From assembly GCF_006152065.1 (NCBI RefSeq), contig NZ_VDFW01000001.1, positions 186,001-250,000 of the forward strand: DNA of 64,000 nucleotides. Direction: 5' to 3'. The notes beneath the pieces were generated by a model. That model made no database searches and was not told the origin of the DNA. It saw only the letters and a program-made list of their open reading frames with translations. Shown here one piece after another: positions 47,077 to 56,046 of the stretch. The translations under genes were made by a program, and so were the position numbers. The stretch is from Amycolatopsis alkalitolerans. GTDB taxonomy: Bacteria; Actinomycetota; Actinomycetes; Mycobacteriales; Pseudonocardiaceae. Within the stretch, counting starts at the first letter, position 1, and each line of letters begins with the position of its first letter.

Positions 47077-48123
47077 CTAGACGCGGGGCAGTACGGCGTC
47101 GGTGATGCGGGCACCGGGATCGTCGTGACCGGCCAGGATGTCCCGAATGGCACGGAACAGCGGGAGTTCGGACCATAGCTGCGGGGCTCGCTGATCGACC
47201 AGCTTGGCCGCGAGCCCAGCGGCCGGCACTCCCTCGACGGTCCTTTCCTCGGCCTGCATCGCGGCATAGGCCGCCGCGGCGGACTCGCCGGCTCCGATCC
47301 GGACGCCGTAGATCTTATTCCGGCCGGAGTTCCCGGTGACCTCCAGGTCACCGGCGCCGGCGAGCCCGATCGCGGTGCGAAGGCCGCCCCCCACCAGTTC
47401 GGCGAACAGCACCAGTTCCCGCACCGCGGCGGCGAAGGTCGCGGCCTTCAGGTCGTGGAATGGCTCGCCGCCCCGCGCGGCAAGCCCGTCGCACACACCG
47501 AGCGCGATCGCGTAGACGTTCTTCATCGGGGCACAGACCTCGACCCCGGACACGTCGTCCAGCGGTTCGGCCCGGTAGGCCGGGGTCGCGAAGTTCTTGG
47601 CGATCTCCTCGGCCAGAGCCTTGTCCCGCGCGGCGAACACGGCTCCGGTCGGCCGGCGCGCGGCGACCTCGTTGGCCTTGCAGGGCCCGCCGACGGCGAT
47701 CACCGGCGGGAGGGTGACGCCCTGTTCGGCGGCGGTGTCCCGCATCGCGTCGGGCAGTAACCGGATCCGGCCGTCCGCGTCCGGCGCGAAGCCTTTGCTG
47801 GTCAGCAAGACCGCCCTGACCTTGGCGAGGCCCCTGGCCGCACGCCGGGTGACTTCCGCGACGCCGGCAGAGGCGACCGCGAGCACGGCCAGGTCGGCAC
47901 CCGCGAGGGCGTCGTCCAGGTCCGGCGAGTCGAACAACGTCGTCGAACCGGCAAGGGGGACGCCGGTGCGCGGGTGCGGTTCGCCGCGCCGGCAGGCCGC
48001 GAGCAGGTGGTCGTCGAGCCAGGTTCCCCACAGGTTGACCGCCCAGCCGGCGTCGGCCAGGGGAGTGGCGAGCGCCGAGCCCATGGCGCCGGCGCCGAGG
48101 ATGGTCACCGCGCGTGCGGTCAT
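47077..48123 (-). CDS. NAD(P)-dependent glycerol-3-phosphate-type dehydrogenase
   Basis: This 348-residue two-domain dehydrogenase of the GpsA family has the Rossmann motif ILGAGAMGSALATPLADAG, the substrate-domain segment VGGPCKANEVAARRPTG, the catalytic-Lys region VCAPMKNVYAIALGVCDGL and GLAGAGDLEVTGNSGRNKIY. Its placement between an RpiB-like isomerase and an FGGY kinase, rather than with lipid genes, suggests it oxidises a phosphorylated polyol. The ATG overlaps the isomerase stop (ATGA). Confidence 0.88.
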   Translation of the reverse strand: MTARAVTILGAGAMGSALATPLADAGWAVNLWGTWLDDHLLAACRRGEPHPRTGVPLAGSTTLFDSPDLDDALAGADLAVLAVASAGVAEVTRRAARGLAKVRAVLLTSKGFAPDADGRIRLLPDAMRDTAAEQGVTLPPVIAVGGPCKANEVAARRPTGAVFAARDKALAEEIAKNFATPAYRAEPLDDVSGVEVCAPMKNVYAIALGVCDGLAARGGEPFHDLKAATFAAAVRELVLFAELVGGGLRTAIGLAGAGDLEVTGNSGRNKIYGVRIGAGESAAAAYAAMQAEERTVEGVPAAGLAAKLVDQRAPQLWSELPLFRAIRDILAGHDDPGARITDAVLPRV

Positions 48124-48584
48124 CGGACGCTCCTGGCGTGCGCGTCGAGTTCCTTGAGCTTGGCGACCTTGGTGTCGGACCGGCCCTCGTACTCCGCCGC
48201 CAGCCACGCGTCGACGATCGACTTGGCCAGTTCGGGGCCGACGGTTCGCGCGCCGATGGCGAGGATCTGCGCGTCGTTCGACTTGCGCGCACGCTCGGCG
48301 CTGTAGGTGTCGGCGGCCTGCGCGGCGCGCACCCCGGGAACCTTGTTCGCGGCGATGGCCATGCCGATCCCGGTGCCGCACAACAGAAGTGCGCGATCGT
48401 AGCTGCCACCCGCGACCTTGCCGGCCACCTCGACCGCGACGTCGGGGTAGTCGACCTTGCTCTCGCTGTGCTCCGGGCCGAACAGCTCGACGGTGAAGCC
48501 GAGCGATTCCAGATGCTCGGCGAGAACGGCGCGAAGCCCGGCAGCGGCTTCGTCGTTGCCGATCGCGATGGGCTTGGGGGACAT
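48120..48584 (-). CDS. rpiB: RpiB/LacAB-family sugar-phosphate isomerase
   Basis: This 154-residue aldose-ketose isomerase has the active-site Cys in LLLCGTGIGMAIAANKVPGV and the C-terminal NDAQILAIGARTVGPELAKS. The N-terminal motif, DHA in ribose-type enzymes, reads IGNDEAAAGL, as in relatives acting on other sugars such as tetrulose phosphates (family knowledge, not shown here). First gene of the minus-strand arm, ATG 48584 with GAGGAG upstream, divergent from the importer genes. Confidence 0.88.
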   Translation of the reverse strand: MSPKPIAIGNDEAAAGLRAVLAEHLESLGFTVELFGPEHSESKVDYPDVAVEVAGKVAGGSYDRALLLCGTGIGMAIAANKVPGVRAAQAADTYSAERARKSNDAQILAIGARTVGPELAKSIVDAWLAAEYEGRSDTKVAKLKELDAHARSVR

Positions 48585-48615
48585 GAGACTCCTCGTCTCG
48601 CATGCGCTGTGGAAT

Positions 48616-48714
48616 TTAACGTCCATAACGTTACGCATGAGATTTAACAGGCTCAAGGGCTTGACGAGAGAAATCTCACCCATACTATGTTTGATATCTC
48701 GCCATGTACGTTAA
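48616..48714. promoter_or_regulatory. Divergent control region with several dyads
   Basis: Between the isomerase and importer genes lie the palindrome TAACGTTA (48626-48633), an 8-bp inverted repeat TGAGATTT/AAATCTCA (48638-48645, 48671-48678), and TTAACGT (48616-48622) mirrored by ACGTTAA (48708-48714). The region is AT-rich for this genome. These are candidate operators for the DeoR-type regulator encoded at the far end of the importer operon. Confidence 0.55.
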
Positions 48715-48746
48715 GTTAGCGAGCAGCGGTAACCAACGGAGGTATC

Positions 48747-50288
48747 GTGACGAGCACCGCGATCGACCGCGCGGTCGAGACAGCCGAGAGCGCGGCCCTC
48801 GAACTTCGGGACGTGACGAAGGCGTTCGGCGGGATACCGGTCCTGCGTGGGGTCTCGCTTTCGTTGCGGCCAGGCACGGTCACCGCGCTGGCCGGGGAGA
48901 ACGGCGCCGGGAAGTCGACCGTCATGAAGATCGCGTCCGGCCAGGTCCGGCCGGACGCCGGCGAGGTGCTGGTGCACGGCCGGCACCTGCGGCACGCGCA
49001 GCCGCGGGAGGCGCGGGGGCTGGGCGTGGGCATCGTGCCCCAGGAACTCGCGCCGATCCTCGACATGACGGTCTACGAGAACCTGTTCGTCGGACGGGAG
49101 TTGCGCGGCCGCGCCGGTCTGCTCGACCGGCGGCGGATGGCCGCGAAGGCCCGCGAGATGCTGGAGGTCTTCGAGGTCGACATCGACCCGCACGCGCCGA
49201 TGCGCCGGCTCACCGTCGCGCTGTGCCAGATCGTCGAGATCGTCAAGAACACCACCGCTGGCGCGCGCGTCGTGCTGCTCGACGAGCCGACCTCGGCGAT
49301 CTCCGAGCACGAGGTCGAGCGGCTGTACGCGATCATCGGCAAGCTGCGCGACCGCGGCGTCGCGATGATCTACACGACCCACAAGATGCAGGAGATCCAG
49401 GCGATCGCGGACCGTGTCGTGGTCCTGCGCGACGGGTCGCTGGTGCTGGACGAGCCGCGCGCCGCGACCACCGGCGACCGCATCGTGCACGCCATGGTCG
49501 GCCGGGAGCTCGAGGATCTGTTTCCCAGCCTGCCCGAACCAGGCGAGGACGTCGCGATGACGGTCTCCGGGCTCCAGGTGGCCGGGTACCGGGAGCCGGT
49601 GAGCCTGCAGGTCCGGCGCGGGGAGATCCTCGGCCTTGCCGGACTCGTCGGAGCCGGCCGCACGGAACTGATCGAAGCCGTTTACGGCGCGCGCCGCTCG
49701 CTGTCCGGTGAGATCACGGTCGCCGGGAAGCGGGTTCGCCGGAACTCCCCGACGGCCGCCATCCGCGCCGGGATGGCGCTGGTGCCCGAGGACCGCAAGC
49801 AGGCGGGTCTCGTCCTGCAGATGAACGTCCTCGACAACGGCTCACTGCCGCGGTTGAGCTCCTTCACCACGGCGGGATGGCTGCGCCAGCGATCCCGCGG
49901 CAAGGCGGTTTCGACCGTGATGTCCTCGATGAACCTGCGCAGCAGGGGGCTCGGCCAGCAGGTCGCCACGCTCTCCGGTGGCAACCAGCAGAAGGTCGTC
50001 CTGGCCAGGTGGCTCACCGGGAACGTCGACGTCCTGCTGCTCGACGAGCCGACTCGCGGGGTGGACGTCGGGGCCCGCAGCGAGATCTACGGCATCATCG
50101 CCGGGCTCGCGGCCACCGGGATGGCCGTCGTGCTCGCGTCCTCCGACATGGCCGAGGTGCTCGGCCTCACCCACCGCGTCCTCGTGATGCGGCAGGGCGC
50201 CGTGGTCGGCGGCCTCGACCGCACCGAGCTCCGCGATCCCACCGCGCAGCAGCGCATCTTCCGCTACGCCGCCGGCGTCGACGACTGA
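48747..50288 (+). CDS. Sugar ABC transporter ATP-binding protein (RbsA type)
   Basis: This 513-residue protein has two ABC modules, as in CUT2 importers. The first has Walker A AGENGAGKSTVMK and Walker B ARVVLLDEPTSAISEHEV, with a weak signature. The second has a degenerate Walker A (GLVGAGRTELIEA), a full signature TLSGGNQQKVVLARWL and Walker B VLLLDEPTRGVDVGARSE. This asymmetry is normal for RbsA/MglA proteins. The GTG at 48747 follows GGAGG. It works with the following permease and binding proteins. Confidence 0.95.
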   Translation: MTSTAIDRAVETAESAALELRDVTKAFGGIPVLRGVSLSLRPGTVTALAGENGAGKSTVMKIASGQVRPDAGEVLVHGRHLRHAQPREARGLGVGIVPQELAPILDMTVYENLFVGRELRGRAGLLDRRRMAAKAREMLEVFEVDIDPHAPMRRLTVALCQIVEIVKNTTAGARVVLLDEPTSAISEHEVERLYAIIGKLRDRGVAMIYTTHKMQEIQAIADRVVVLRDGSLVLDEPRAATTGDRIVHAMVGRELEDLFPSLPEPGEDVAMTVSGLQVAGYREPVSLQVRRGEILGLAGLVGAGRTELIEAVYGARRSLSGEITVAGKRVRRNSPTAAIRAGMALVPEDRKQAGLVLQMNVLDNGSLPRLSSFTTAGWLRQRSRGKAVSTVMSSMNLRSRGLGQQVATLSGGNQQKVVLARWLTGNVDVLLLDEPTRGVDVGARSEIYGIIAGLAATGMAVVLASSDMAEVLGLTHRVLVMRQGAVVGGLDRTELRDPTAQQRIFRYAAGVDD

Positions 50289-50350
50289 ACCCGTTGCGCC
50301 CCTTCGACTTCCGCGCTTCCCCACATTCCCGACCGGCAAGGACGCCCGTG

Positions 50351-52297
50351 ATGACCCGAGCACAGACAGAGCAGTCGCCGCGCGCCGCCGCTCCCACCGG
50401 TACCCGGACCCGGATCGGCGTGACCGTATCCGACATGTCCTCCTTGATCGCGCAGGGCAAGGAGGGGATGGCGGCGTACGCCGCGGAGCGCGCCATCGAC
50501 CTGGTGTGGCAGTCCGCGGGCGGCCGCGGCGATGTCCAGGAAAGCCAGGTCGAGCAGCTCATCGAGGAGGGCGTTGACGCGATCGTCGTGGCGCCGGCGG
50601 TCGCGGACTCACTCGGCCCGCAGCTCACCGCCGCGGCCGATCGGGATATTCCGGTCATCGCGGTCAACACCGGTCTCTCCGACCCCTCGGGTCTGGCCGC
50701 GACCGTGCTGCCCGACGACATCGGCGCCGGGGAAGAGCAGATGAAGCTGATGGCCGGGAAACTCGGCGGCCAGGGCGCCATCGTGATCCTCAAGGGCAGT
50801 CCGGGATCCACCGCCGAGCGGGAGCGCACCCGAGGCATCGAGAACGTCCTCGCGAACTACCCGGGCATCACCGTGCTGGCCGCGAAAACCGCGAACTGGC
50901 ACCGGGACGACGCGGCGGCCGCCATGCGCGAGTGGCTGTCGGCCCACGGCGACCGCATCGACGGCGTCGTCGCGCAGAACGATGACATGGGCCTCGGTGC
51001 CGTGCAGGCGCTCGAGGAGGCCGGCCGGAGCGTTCCGGTCGTGGGCATCGATGGGATCGCGGACGGCCTGCGAGCGGTGCAGACCGGTCATTTCATCGGC
51101 ACCTTCCTGCAGCACGGCCGGGTCGAACTCGCCGCGGGGCTGGCGGTCGCCGCCCGGATCGCGCGGGGCGAGCAGGCCCAGCGGGCCTACACCTACACCA
51201 TGCCGGCGGTGACCCGCGGCAACGTGGCCGGGGTCCTTGACCACGTGGTGACGGAGAAGGACCGGTTCCTGCAGCAGATCGCCACCTTGACCGACCAGAA
51301 CCTGCGCACCGGGGACCTCGCGAACGAGAGCCCCCGGCGCCGGTGGATCAACAGCGACTGGCTGGGCAACTTCCTGCTCCGGCATTCGATGGTGCTGGTG
51401 ATGCTCCTGGTCATCGCGTACTTCAGCTACCGCAGCTACCGGTTCAGCACCCTCGACAACTGGCTGACGATCGCGCTGGCGGCCGCCCCGTTCGCGCTGA
51501 TCGCGCTCGGGCAGACACTGGTGATCCTCACCGGTGGGATCGACCTGTCCGTCGGCAGCGTGATCGCCGTGAGCGCCATGACTTCGGCGGCGACGATCAA
51601 GGCGCATCCGGACCAGCTGGTACTGGCCGTCCTCGTCGCCCTCGCCAGCGGCCTGCTCGCCGGCGCGGTCAACGGGTTCCTCGTGGCGCGCGTCAACGTG
51701 CCGCCGTTCATCGCGACCCTCGGCATGCTCACCGCCGGCTCCGGCCTGGCGTACGTGATCGGCGACGGCGCGCCCATCAACGGCCTGCCGCCGTCCTTCG
51801 GCAAGATCGCGAACAGCACGCTCTTCGGCATCCAGGCGCCGGTACTCGTGATGATCGCCGGCGTCGCGGTGTTCGCCGTCGTCATGTCGCGCACCTCCTA
51901 CGGGATGCGGATCTACGCCGTCGGCGGCAACCGCACCGCGGCCGAGCTCGCCGGCGTCAAGTCCCGCCGGGTGCTGTTCAGCGTGTACGTGATCAGTGGC
52001 CTGCTGGCCGGCATGTCCGGGGTGCTGCTGGCCTCCCGGGTCATCTCCGGCCCGCCGAACCTCGGCTCCGGCTACGAACTGGACGCGATCGCCGCAGTGG
52101 TCATCGGCGGCGCCAGCCTGATGGGTGGCCGCGGCTCGATCTGGGGCACCATCCTCGGCCTGTTCCTCATCCAGACCCTCAACAACGGCCTGGACATCCT
52201 CACCGTGCCCGCCTACTGGCAGCAGGTGATCAAGGGCGTGCTCATCGCCGCCGCGGTCGCGGTGGACGTCTGGGCGACCAAACGCCGCGCCGCCTGA
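50351..52297 (+). CDS. Fusion of sugar-binding domain and RbsC-type permease
   Basis: This 648-residue protein has two halves. Residues about 20-325 form a complete periplasmic-binding-protein type I domain ([54 protein letters not shown]), closely matching the lipoprotein encoded next. Residues about 330-648 are a full RbsC-like permease ([58 protein letters not shown]). The N-terminus, [20 protein letters not shown], shows no signal peptide or membrane helix. If the permease keeps its usual topology, the binding domain would lie in the cytoplasm. The start is ATG 50351 or GTG 50348. Confidence 0.92.
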   Translation: MTRAQTEQSPRAAAPTGTRTRIGVTVSDMSSLIAQGKEGMAAYAAERAIDLVWQSAGGRGDVQESQVEQLIEEGVDAIVVAPAVADSLGPQLTAAADRDIPVIAVNTGLSDPSGLAATVLPDDIGAGEEQMKLMAGKLGGQGAIVILKGSPGSTAERERTRGIENVLANYPGITVLAAKTANWHRDDAAAAMREWLSAHGDRIDGVVAQNDDMGLGAVQALEEAGRSVPVVGIDGIADGLRAVQTGHFIGTFLQHGRVELAAGLAVAARIARGEQAQRAYTYTMPAVTRGNVAGVLDHVVTEKDRFLQQIATLTDQNLRTGDLANESPRRRWINSDWLGNFLLRHSMVLVMLLVIAYFSYRSYRFSTLDNWLTIALAAAPFALIALGQTLVILTGGIDLSVGSVIAVSAMTSAATIKAHPDQLVLAVLVALASGLLAGAVNGFLVARVNVPPFIATLGMLTAGSGLAYVIGDGAPINGLPPSFGKIANSTLFGIQAPVLVMIAGVAVFAVVMSRTSYGMRIYAVGGNRTAAELAGVKSRRVLFSVYVISGLLAGMSGVLLASRVISGPPNLGSGYELDAIAAVVIGGASLMGGRGSIWGTILGLFLIQTLNNGLDILTVPAYWQQVIKGVLIAAAVAVDVWATKRRAA

Positions 52298-52331
52298 CCC
52301 GTCACCCCCACGTGGAGCGAAAGGAAACGCA

Positions 52332-53363
52332 ATGAAGCGCAAGATATTTCGGTTACTCGGGACGGGGGCCGCCGCCGCGGCGCTGTTCACCATGGCCGCC
52401 TGTGGAGCGGGTGACACCTCGCACGCAAGCGGCAAGACGCAGATCGGCGTCACCGTCTACGACATGTCCTCCTTCATCACCCAGGGCAAGGAGGGAATGG
52501 AGGCCTACGCCAGGGCGAACAACATCGACCTGGTGTGGAACTCGGCCGGCGGTGACGTCAGCACGCAGGCGTCCCAGATGGAACAGATGATCAACGCCGG
52601 GGTCAAGGCGATCATCATCGTCCCGGTGCAGGCGGACTCGCTCGGTCCGCAGATCGCCGAGGCCAAGGCCAAGCACATTCCGGTGATCGCGGTCAACACC
52701 ACCCTGTCCGACGAGTCCGGGCTGGCCGCCACCGTGCTCCCCGACGACGTCGGGGCCGGCGCGCAGGAAATGGGGATGATGGCCGACAAGCTCGGCGGCA
52801 AGGGCAATATCGTCGTGTTGCAGGGACCGCTCGGCTCGTCACCGGAGCTCAACCGCACCAAGGGCATCCAGAACGTGCTGGCGAAGTACCCGGGCATCAG
52901 GGTGCTCGCCAAGGACACGGCCGACTGGAAACGCGACGAGGCGGTCAGCAAGATCAAGAACTGGCTGTCCAGCTTCGGCGACCAGATCAACGGCATCGTG
53001 TCGGAGAACGACGACATGGGAATCGGGGCGGTCCAGGCGCTGAAGGAAGCGGGTAAGAAGATCCCGGTGGTCGGCATCGACGGGATCGAGGACGGGCTGC
53101 GTGCCGTGCAGAGCGGCGACTTCATCGGCTCGTCGCTGCAGCACGGCCGGGTCGAGCTGGCCGAGGGACTCGCCGTGGCGAAGAACATCGTGGACGGCAA
53201 GCCCGTGAAGAAGCAGTATTCCTACGTGATGCCGGCGATCACCCAGGCCGATGTCGCCACCTACCTGCAGCACGTGGTCACCGCCAAGGACGCGTTCCTG
53301 CAGGGCCTGCCCCAGTTGGTCGAGCGGAACCTGGCGAGTGGGAACCTCTCCAACGAGAATTGA
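52332..53363 (+). CDS. Sugar-binding lipoprotein (RbsB type)
   Basis: This 343-residue extracellular binding protein has a lipoprotein signal ([14 protein letters not shown], lipidated Cys) and the ribose-binding-protein fold. It parallels the fused domain of the previous gene along its whole length: [59 protein letters not shown] and the end [12 protein letters not shown]. It delivers substrate to the importer. The two copies probably arose by duplication. Confidence 0.95.
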   Translation: MKRKIFRLLGTGAAAAALFTMAACGAGDTSHASGKTQIGVTVYDMSSFITQGKEGMEAYARANNIDLVWNSAGGDVSTQASQMEQMINAGVKAIIIVPVQADSLGPQIAEAKAKHIPVIAVNTTLSDESGLAATVLPDDVGAGAQEMGMMADKLGGKGNIVVLQGPLGSSPELNRTKGIQNVLAKYPGIRVLAKDTADWKRDEAVSKIKNWLSSFGDQINGIVSENDDMGIGAVQALKEAGKKIPVVGIDGIEDGLRAVQSGDFIGSSLQHGRVELAEGLAVAKNIVDGKPVKKQYSYVMPAITQADVATYLQHVVTAKDAFLQGLPQLVERNLASGNLSNEN

Positions 53364-53424
53364 GCATTGCCGGCGGGCGGGCCGACCTGGCCCGCCCGCC
53401 GGATCAGGCCCAAGGAGACCAAAC

Positions 53425-54264
53425 GTGGCACATCCCGACGCACGTCCTTCCGGCAAGCGGAGCGGCGACGGGCTGACCCGGCAGCAGCGTCGGCAGCGCC
53501 AGATCGCCGAAGCCGTGATCGACGGGGGCAGCATCCGCATCGAGGACCTGGCGGAGCGCTTCGACGTCAGCGTCATGACAGTGCATCGCGATCTCGACGA
53601 ACTGGAGGCCCATGGCCTGCTGCGAAAGACCCGCGGGCAGGCGACGGCGCTGGCCTCGAGCCTGTTCGAGTCGAACGCCCGGTTCCGGCTCGGTCAGCAG
53701 CGGGCGGAGAAGGAAGCGCTCGCGCAGGCCGCGCTCAATCTGCTGGAGCCGGGGTACTCCGTTTTCATGGACGACTCGACCACCGGCGTCTACCTGGCCC
53801 GCCTGCTGCCCCAGCGGACGCCGCTGACCGTCATCACCAACTTCCGCGGCGTCATCGACGAACTGACCGATGTCCCGGCCATCACGGTGTTCGGGCTCGG
53901 CGGTCAGTACTTCGCGTGGTGCGACGCGTTCATGGGGGACATGACAGTCGCCGCCATCCGCAACCTCCGCGCCGACATCTTTGTGATGTCCACCTCGGCC
54001 ATCACCGACGGCGTCTGCTTCCACCAGCACCAGGACACCGTCACGTTCAAGCGGGCGATGTTCGACTCAGCCGCCCAGCGCATTCTCTACGTCGACCACA
54101 CGAAGTTCGGCCGGCGGGCCCTGCACGCCCTGCTGCCCTTGTCGGAGTTCGACGTGGTCATCGTCGACCGGGCGGCGCCGGCCGACGAGATGGCGCGCCT
54201 TGCCGACCTGGGCGTCACGGTGATCACCGCCGAACCGGTCGACTCCGTCGAGGCCACGCAGTAG
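53425..54264 (+). CDS. DeoR-family transcriptional repressor
   Basis: This 279-residue regulator has an N-terminal DeoR helix-turn-helix (IRIEDLAERFDVSVMTVHRD, residues about 40-60) and a C-terminal sugar-phosphate-sensing domain (VFMDDSTTGVYLARLLP; LTVITNFRGVIDEL; RILYVDHTKFGRRALH). Such proteins respond to phosphorylated intermediates. As last gene of the importer arm it likely controls both arms through the dyads at 48616-48714. GTG 53425 follows AAGGAGA. Confidence 0.93.
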   Translation: MAHPDARPSGKRSGDGLTRQQRRQRQIAEAVIDGGSIRIEDLAERFDVSVMTVHRDLDELEAHGLLRKTRGQATALASSLFESNARFRLGQQRAEKEALAQAALNLLEPGYSVFMDDSTTGVYLARLLPQRTPLTVITNFRGVIDELTDVPAITVFGLGGQYFAWCDAFMGDMTVAAIRNLRADIFVMSTSAITDGVCFHQHQDTVTFKRAMFDSAAQRILYVDHTKFGRRALHALLPLSEFDVVIVDRAAPADEMARLADLGVTVITAEPVDSVEATQ

Positions 54265-54431
54265 TCGCCCCGCGCGGAAGTTGCCGAGACGGGGCTCGCG
54301 CGGCTGGCGCACAGGGTCCACTGTGGAGTTCGACGGGCTGGCTCCCGCGGAGCGGCCGACGCGCGGAAACGCGTGCGGCGCCTTCGCTGCAGACTGGGAA
54401 GGCCTGCCGACCCGGGACGCGCTCGCCACCT

Positions 54432-55631
54432 TCATGCGATCGACTCGGGTTTGCCCGCGACCACGAGCCGGGCCAGGACCTCCTGCTCCGCAAGGGGAGC
54501 CAAGCGCTGGCCGTCGCGCAGGCGCAAGGCGACCAGCCCGTCGGCCGCTTCCCGCGCCCCGACGACCGCCTGGAACGGCACCAGCCGCGCCTCGCGGACC
54601 CGGGCACCGAGGCTGCCACGGTTCGGATCGGACAGCTCCGCGCGCACTCCTGCCTCGACGCAGAGCCGCACGAACCTCTTGGCATGAGGTAGCTCCGCGC
54701 CGGACACCGGCAGCACGACGACCTGGACCGGTGCGAGCCATGCCGGGAAAGCCCCGCCGTGCTCCTCGATGAGCTGCGCGACGACCCGTTCCATGCTGCC
54801 GATGATGCTGCGATGCACCATGACCGGCCGATGCCTGCCGCCGTCGGCGCCGACGTACTCCAGGCCGAACCGCTCGGGCTGATGGAAATCGATCTGCACG
54901 GTCGACAGGGTCGACTCGCGGCCCGCGCTGTCAATGATCTGCACGTCGATCTTCGGGCCGTAGAACGCGGCCTCGCCTTCGACTGCCTCGTAAGGAAAAT
55001 CGCCGAGGACGTCGATCAGCATGGCGCGAGCGCGCTGCCATATTTCGGGGTCTGCCACATACTTCTCGCCTGCACCGGGTAACGACAAGCGGTACCAGGC
55101 CGACCGTATGCCCAGATCGGCATACGCCCGGCGGATCAGCTCGAGCGCCGCGCGCGCCTCGCCCACCGCCTGTCCCGGTGTGCAGAAGATATGCGCGTCG
55201 TTGAGCTGGATCGAGCGAACCCGGGTCAACCCGCCCAGTACACCGGACAGCTCTGGCCGGTACATCCCGCCCAGCTCCGCGATCCGCAACGGCAGCTCCC
55301 GGTAACTGTGGGCGCGGGAACGGTAGATCAGCGCGTGATGCGGGCAGAGGCTTGGCCGCAGGACGATCTGCTCGCCGCCGACGTCCATCGGCGGGAACAT
55401 GTCGTCACCGTAGTGCGCCCAGTGGCCCGAGATCTCGTACAGCTCGCGTTTGCCCAGCACCGGCGAGTACACATGCCGGTAGCCCTCTCGTTGTTCGATC
55501 TTTCGTACGTATTCCTCCAGGGTGTGTCGGATGGCCGCGCCTTCGGGCAGCCAGTACGGCAGGCCCGCCCCGATCAACCGGTCGGTGCCGAACAGGCCGA
55601 GTTGGCGGCCGAGCTTGCGATGGTCGTACAT
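54432..55631 (-). CDS. Short threonyl-tRNA-synthetase-like protein
   Basis: This 399-residue class II synthetase resembles the catalytic and anticodon-binding domains of ThrRS and lacks the N-terminal TGS and editing domains. Zinc ligands appear conserved: Cys in LRPSLCPHHALIY, His in LNDAHIFC and His in VMVHRSIIGSMERV. Motif 3 is intact (GSMERVVAQLIEEHGGAFPA). The substrate loop, usually RGFTQDDAH, reads RSIQLNDAH. It may be an accessory or resistance ThrRS, or act in specialised metabolism; the housekeeping copy is presumably elsewhere. A threonine-containing leader ORF and a GC hairpin lie upstream. Confidence 0.85.
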   Translation of the reverse strand: MYDHRKLGRQLGLFGTDRLIGAGLPYWLPEGAAIRHTLEEYVRKIEQREGYRHVYSPVLGKRELYEISGHWAHYGDDMFPPMDVGGEQIVLRPSLCPHHALIYRSRAHSYRELPLRIAELGGMYRPELSGVLGGLTRVRSIQLNDAHIFCTPGQAVGEARAALELIRRAYADLGIRSAWYRLSLPGAGEKYVADPEIWQRARAMLIDVLGDFPYEAVEGEAAFYGPKIDVQIIDSAGRESTLSTVQIDFHQPERFGLEYVGADGGRHRPVMVHRSIIGSMERVVAQLIEEHGGAFPAWLAPVQVVVLPVSGAELPHAKRFVRLCVEAGVRAELSDPNRGSLGARVREARLVPFQAVVGAREAADGLVALRLRDGQRLAPLAEQEVLARLVVAGKPESIA

Positions 55632-55679
55632 CGTGGTCTCCCTCGCCGGCGGGGGGCGAGTGACCACATCAGAAATACT

Positions 55680-55697
55680 CCGGGGCGCTCGCCCCGG
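55680..55697 (-). terminator. GC hairpin between leader ORF and ThrRS-like gene
   Basis: CCGGGGCG and CGCCCCGG are exact complements separated by 2 nt, 8 nt after the leader stop. No U-run follows. A second potential pair, CTCGCC/GGCGAG, overlaps the ribosome site of the synthetase gene. Together they could form an attenuator, but this is inference. Confidence 0.45.
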
Positions 55698-55705
55698 GAC
55701 AAAGT

Positions 55706-55756
55706 TCAGCGCGCCGGGACCGTCTCCGGCGTCGTCACGACGATGGCGCGCAACAT
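55706..55756 (-). CDS. 16-residue leader peptide with Thr codons
   Basis: ATG 55756 opens MLRAIVVTTPETVPAR followed by TGA. Three of sixteen codons are threonine, two adjacent, and the ORF ends 8 nt before a GC hairpin upstream of the ThrRS-like gene. This is the layout of ribosome-mediated attenuation. A weak AAGG precedes the ATG. The rest of the gap 55757-56046 shows no gene, and no T-box motif was found. Confidence 0.5.
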   Translation of the reverse strand: MLRAIVVTTPETVPAR

Positions 55757-56046
55757 GCCTTCGACCTTAGCAGCTCAACCGGTACCCGCCGAGCGGAATT
55801 CACTCAGGCCGACGAACCGGGGGCGTGGCCTCGATCAGCGTCTACTTTGTCACAACACAACGCCGCATTGTCCTTGGCGCACATGGGTATCGGTGCCGTT
55901 GCATCACTCCACTCGCCGCACCCTGTCCGCCGGTGACGCGGGACCACGGCGGTCTGCTGAGCATCCTCGGCCTCTGAGGTCGGTCGAACACGTGGCTTCC
56001 GCACCGAAGCCACGTTCGGCGCGAGGGAGGGTCAAGCGGGGGGCTA

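Noticed and set aside
49877-50350. An upstream extension of the permease fusion that could supply a signal peptide
   Set aside because: The in-frame upstream sequence lies inside the RbsA coding region in another frame and is Arg/Gly-rich without a hydrophobic core.
55632-56046. T-box riboswitch for the ThrRS-like gene
   Set aside because: No AGGGTGGNACCGCG-like T-box sequence or specifier-loop architecture was seen; only the leader ORF and hairpins.
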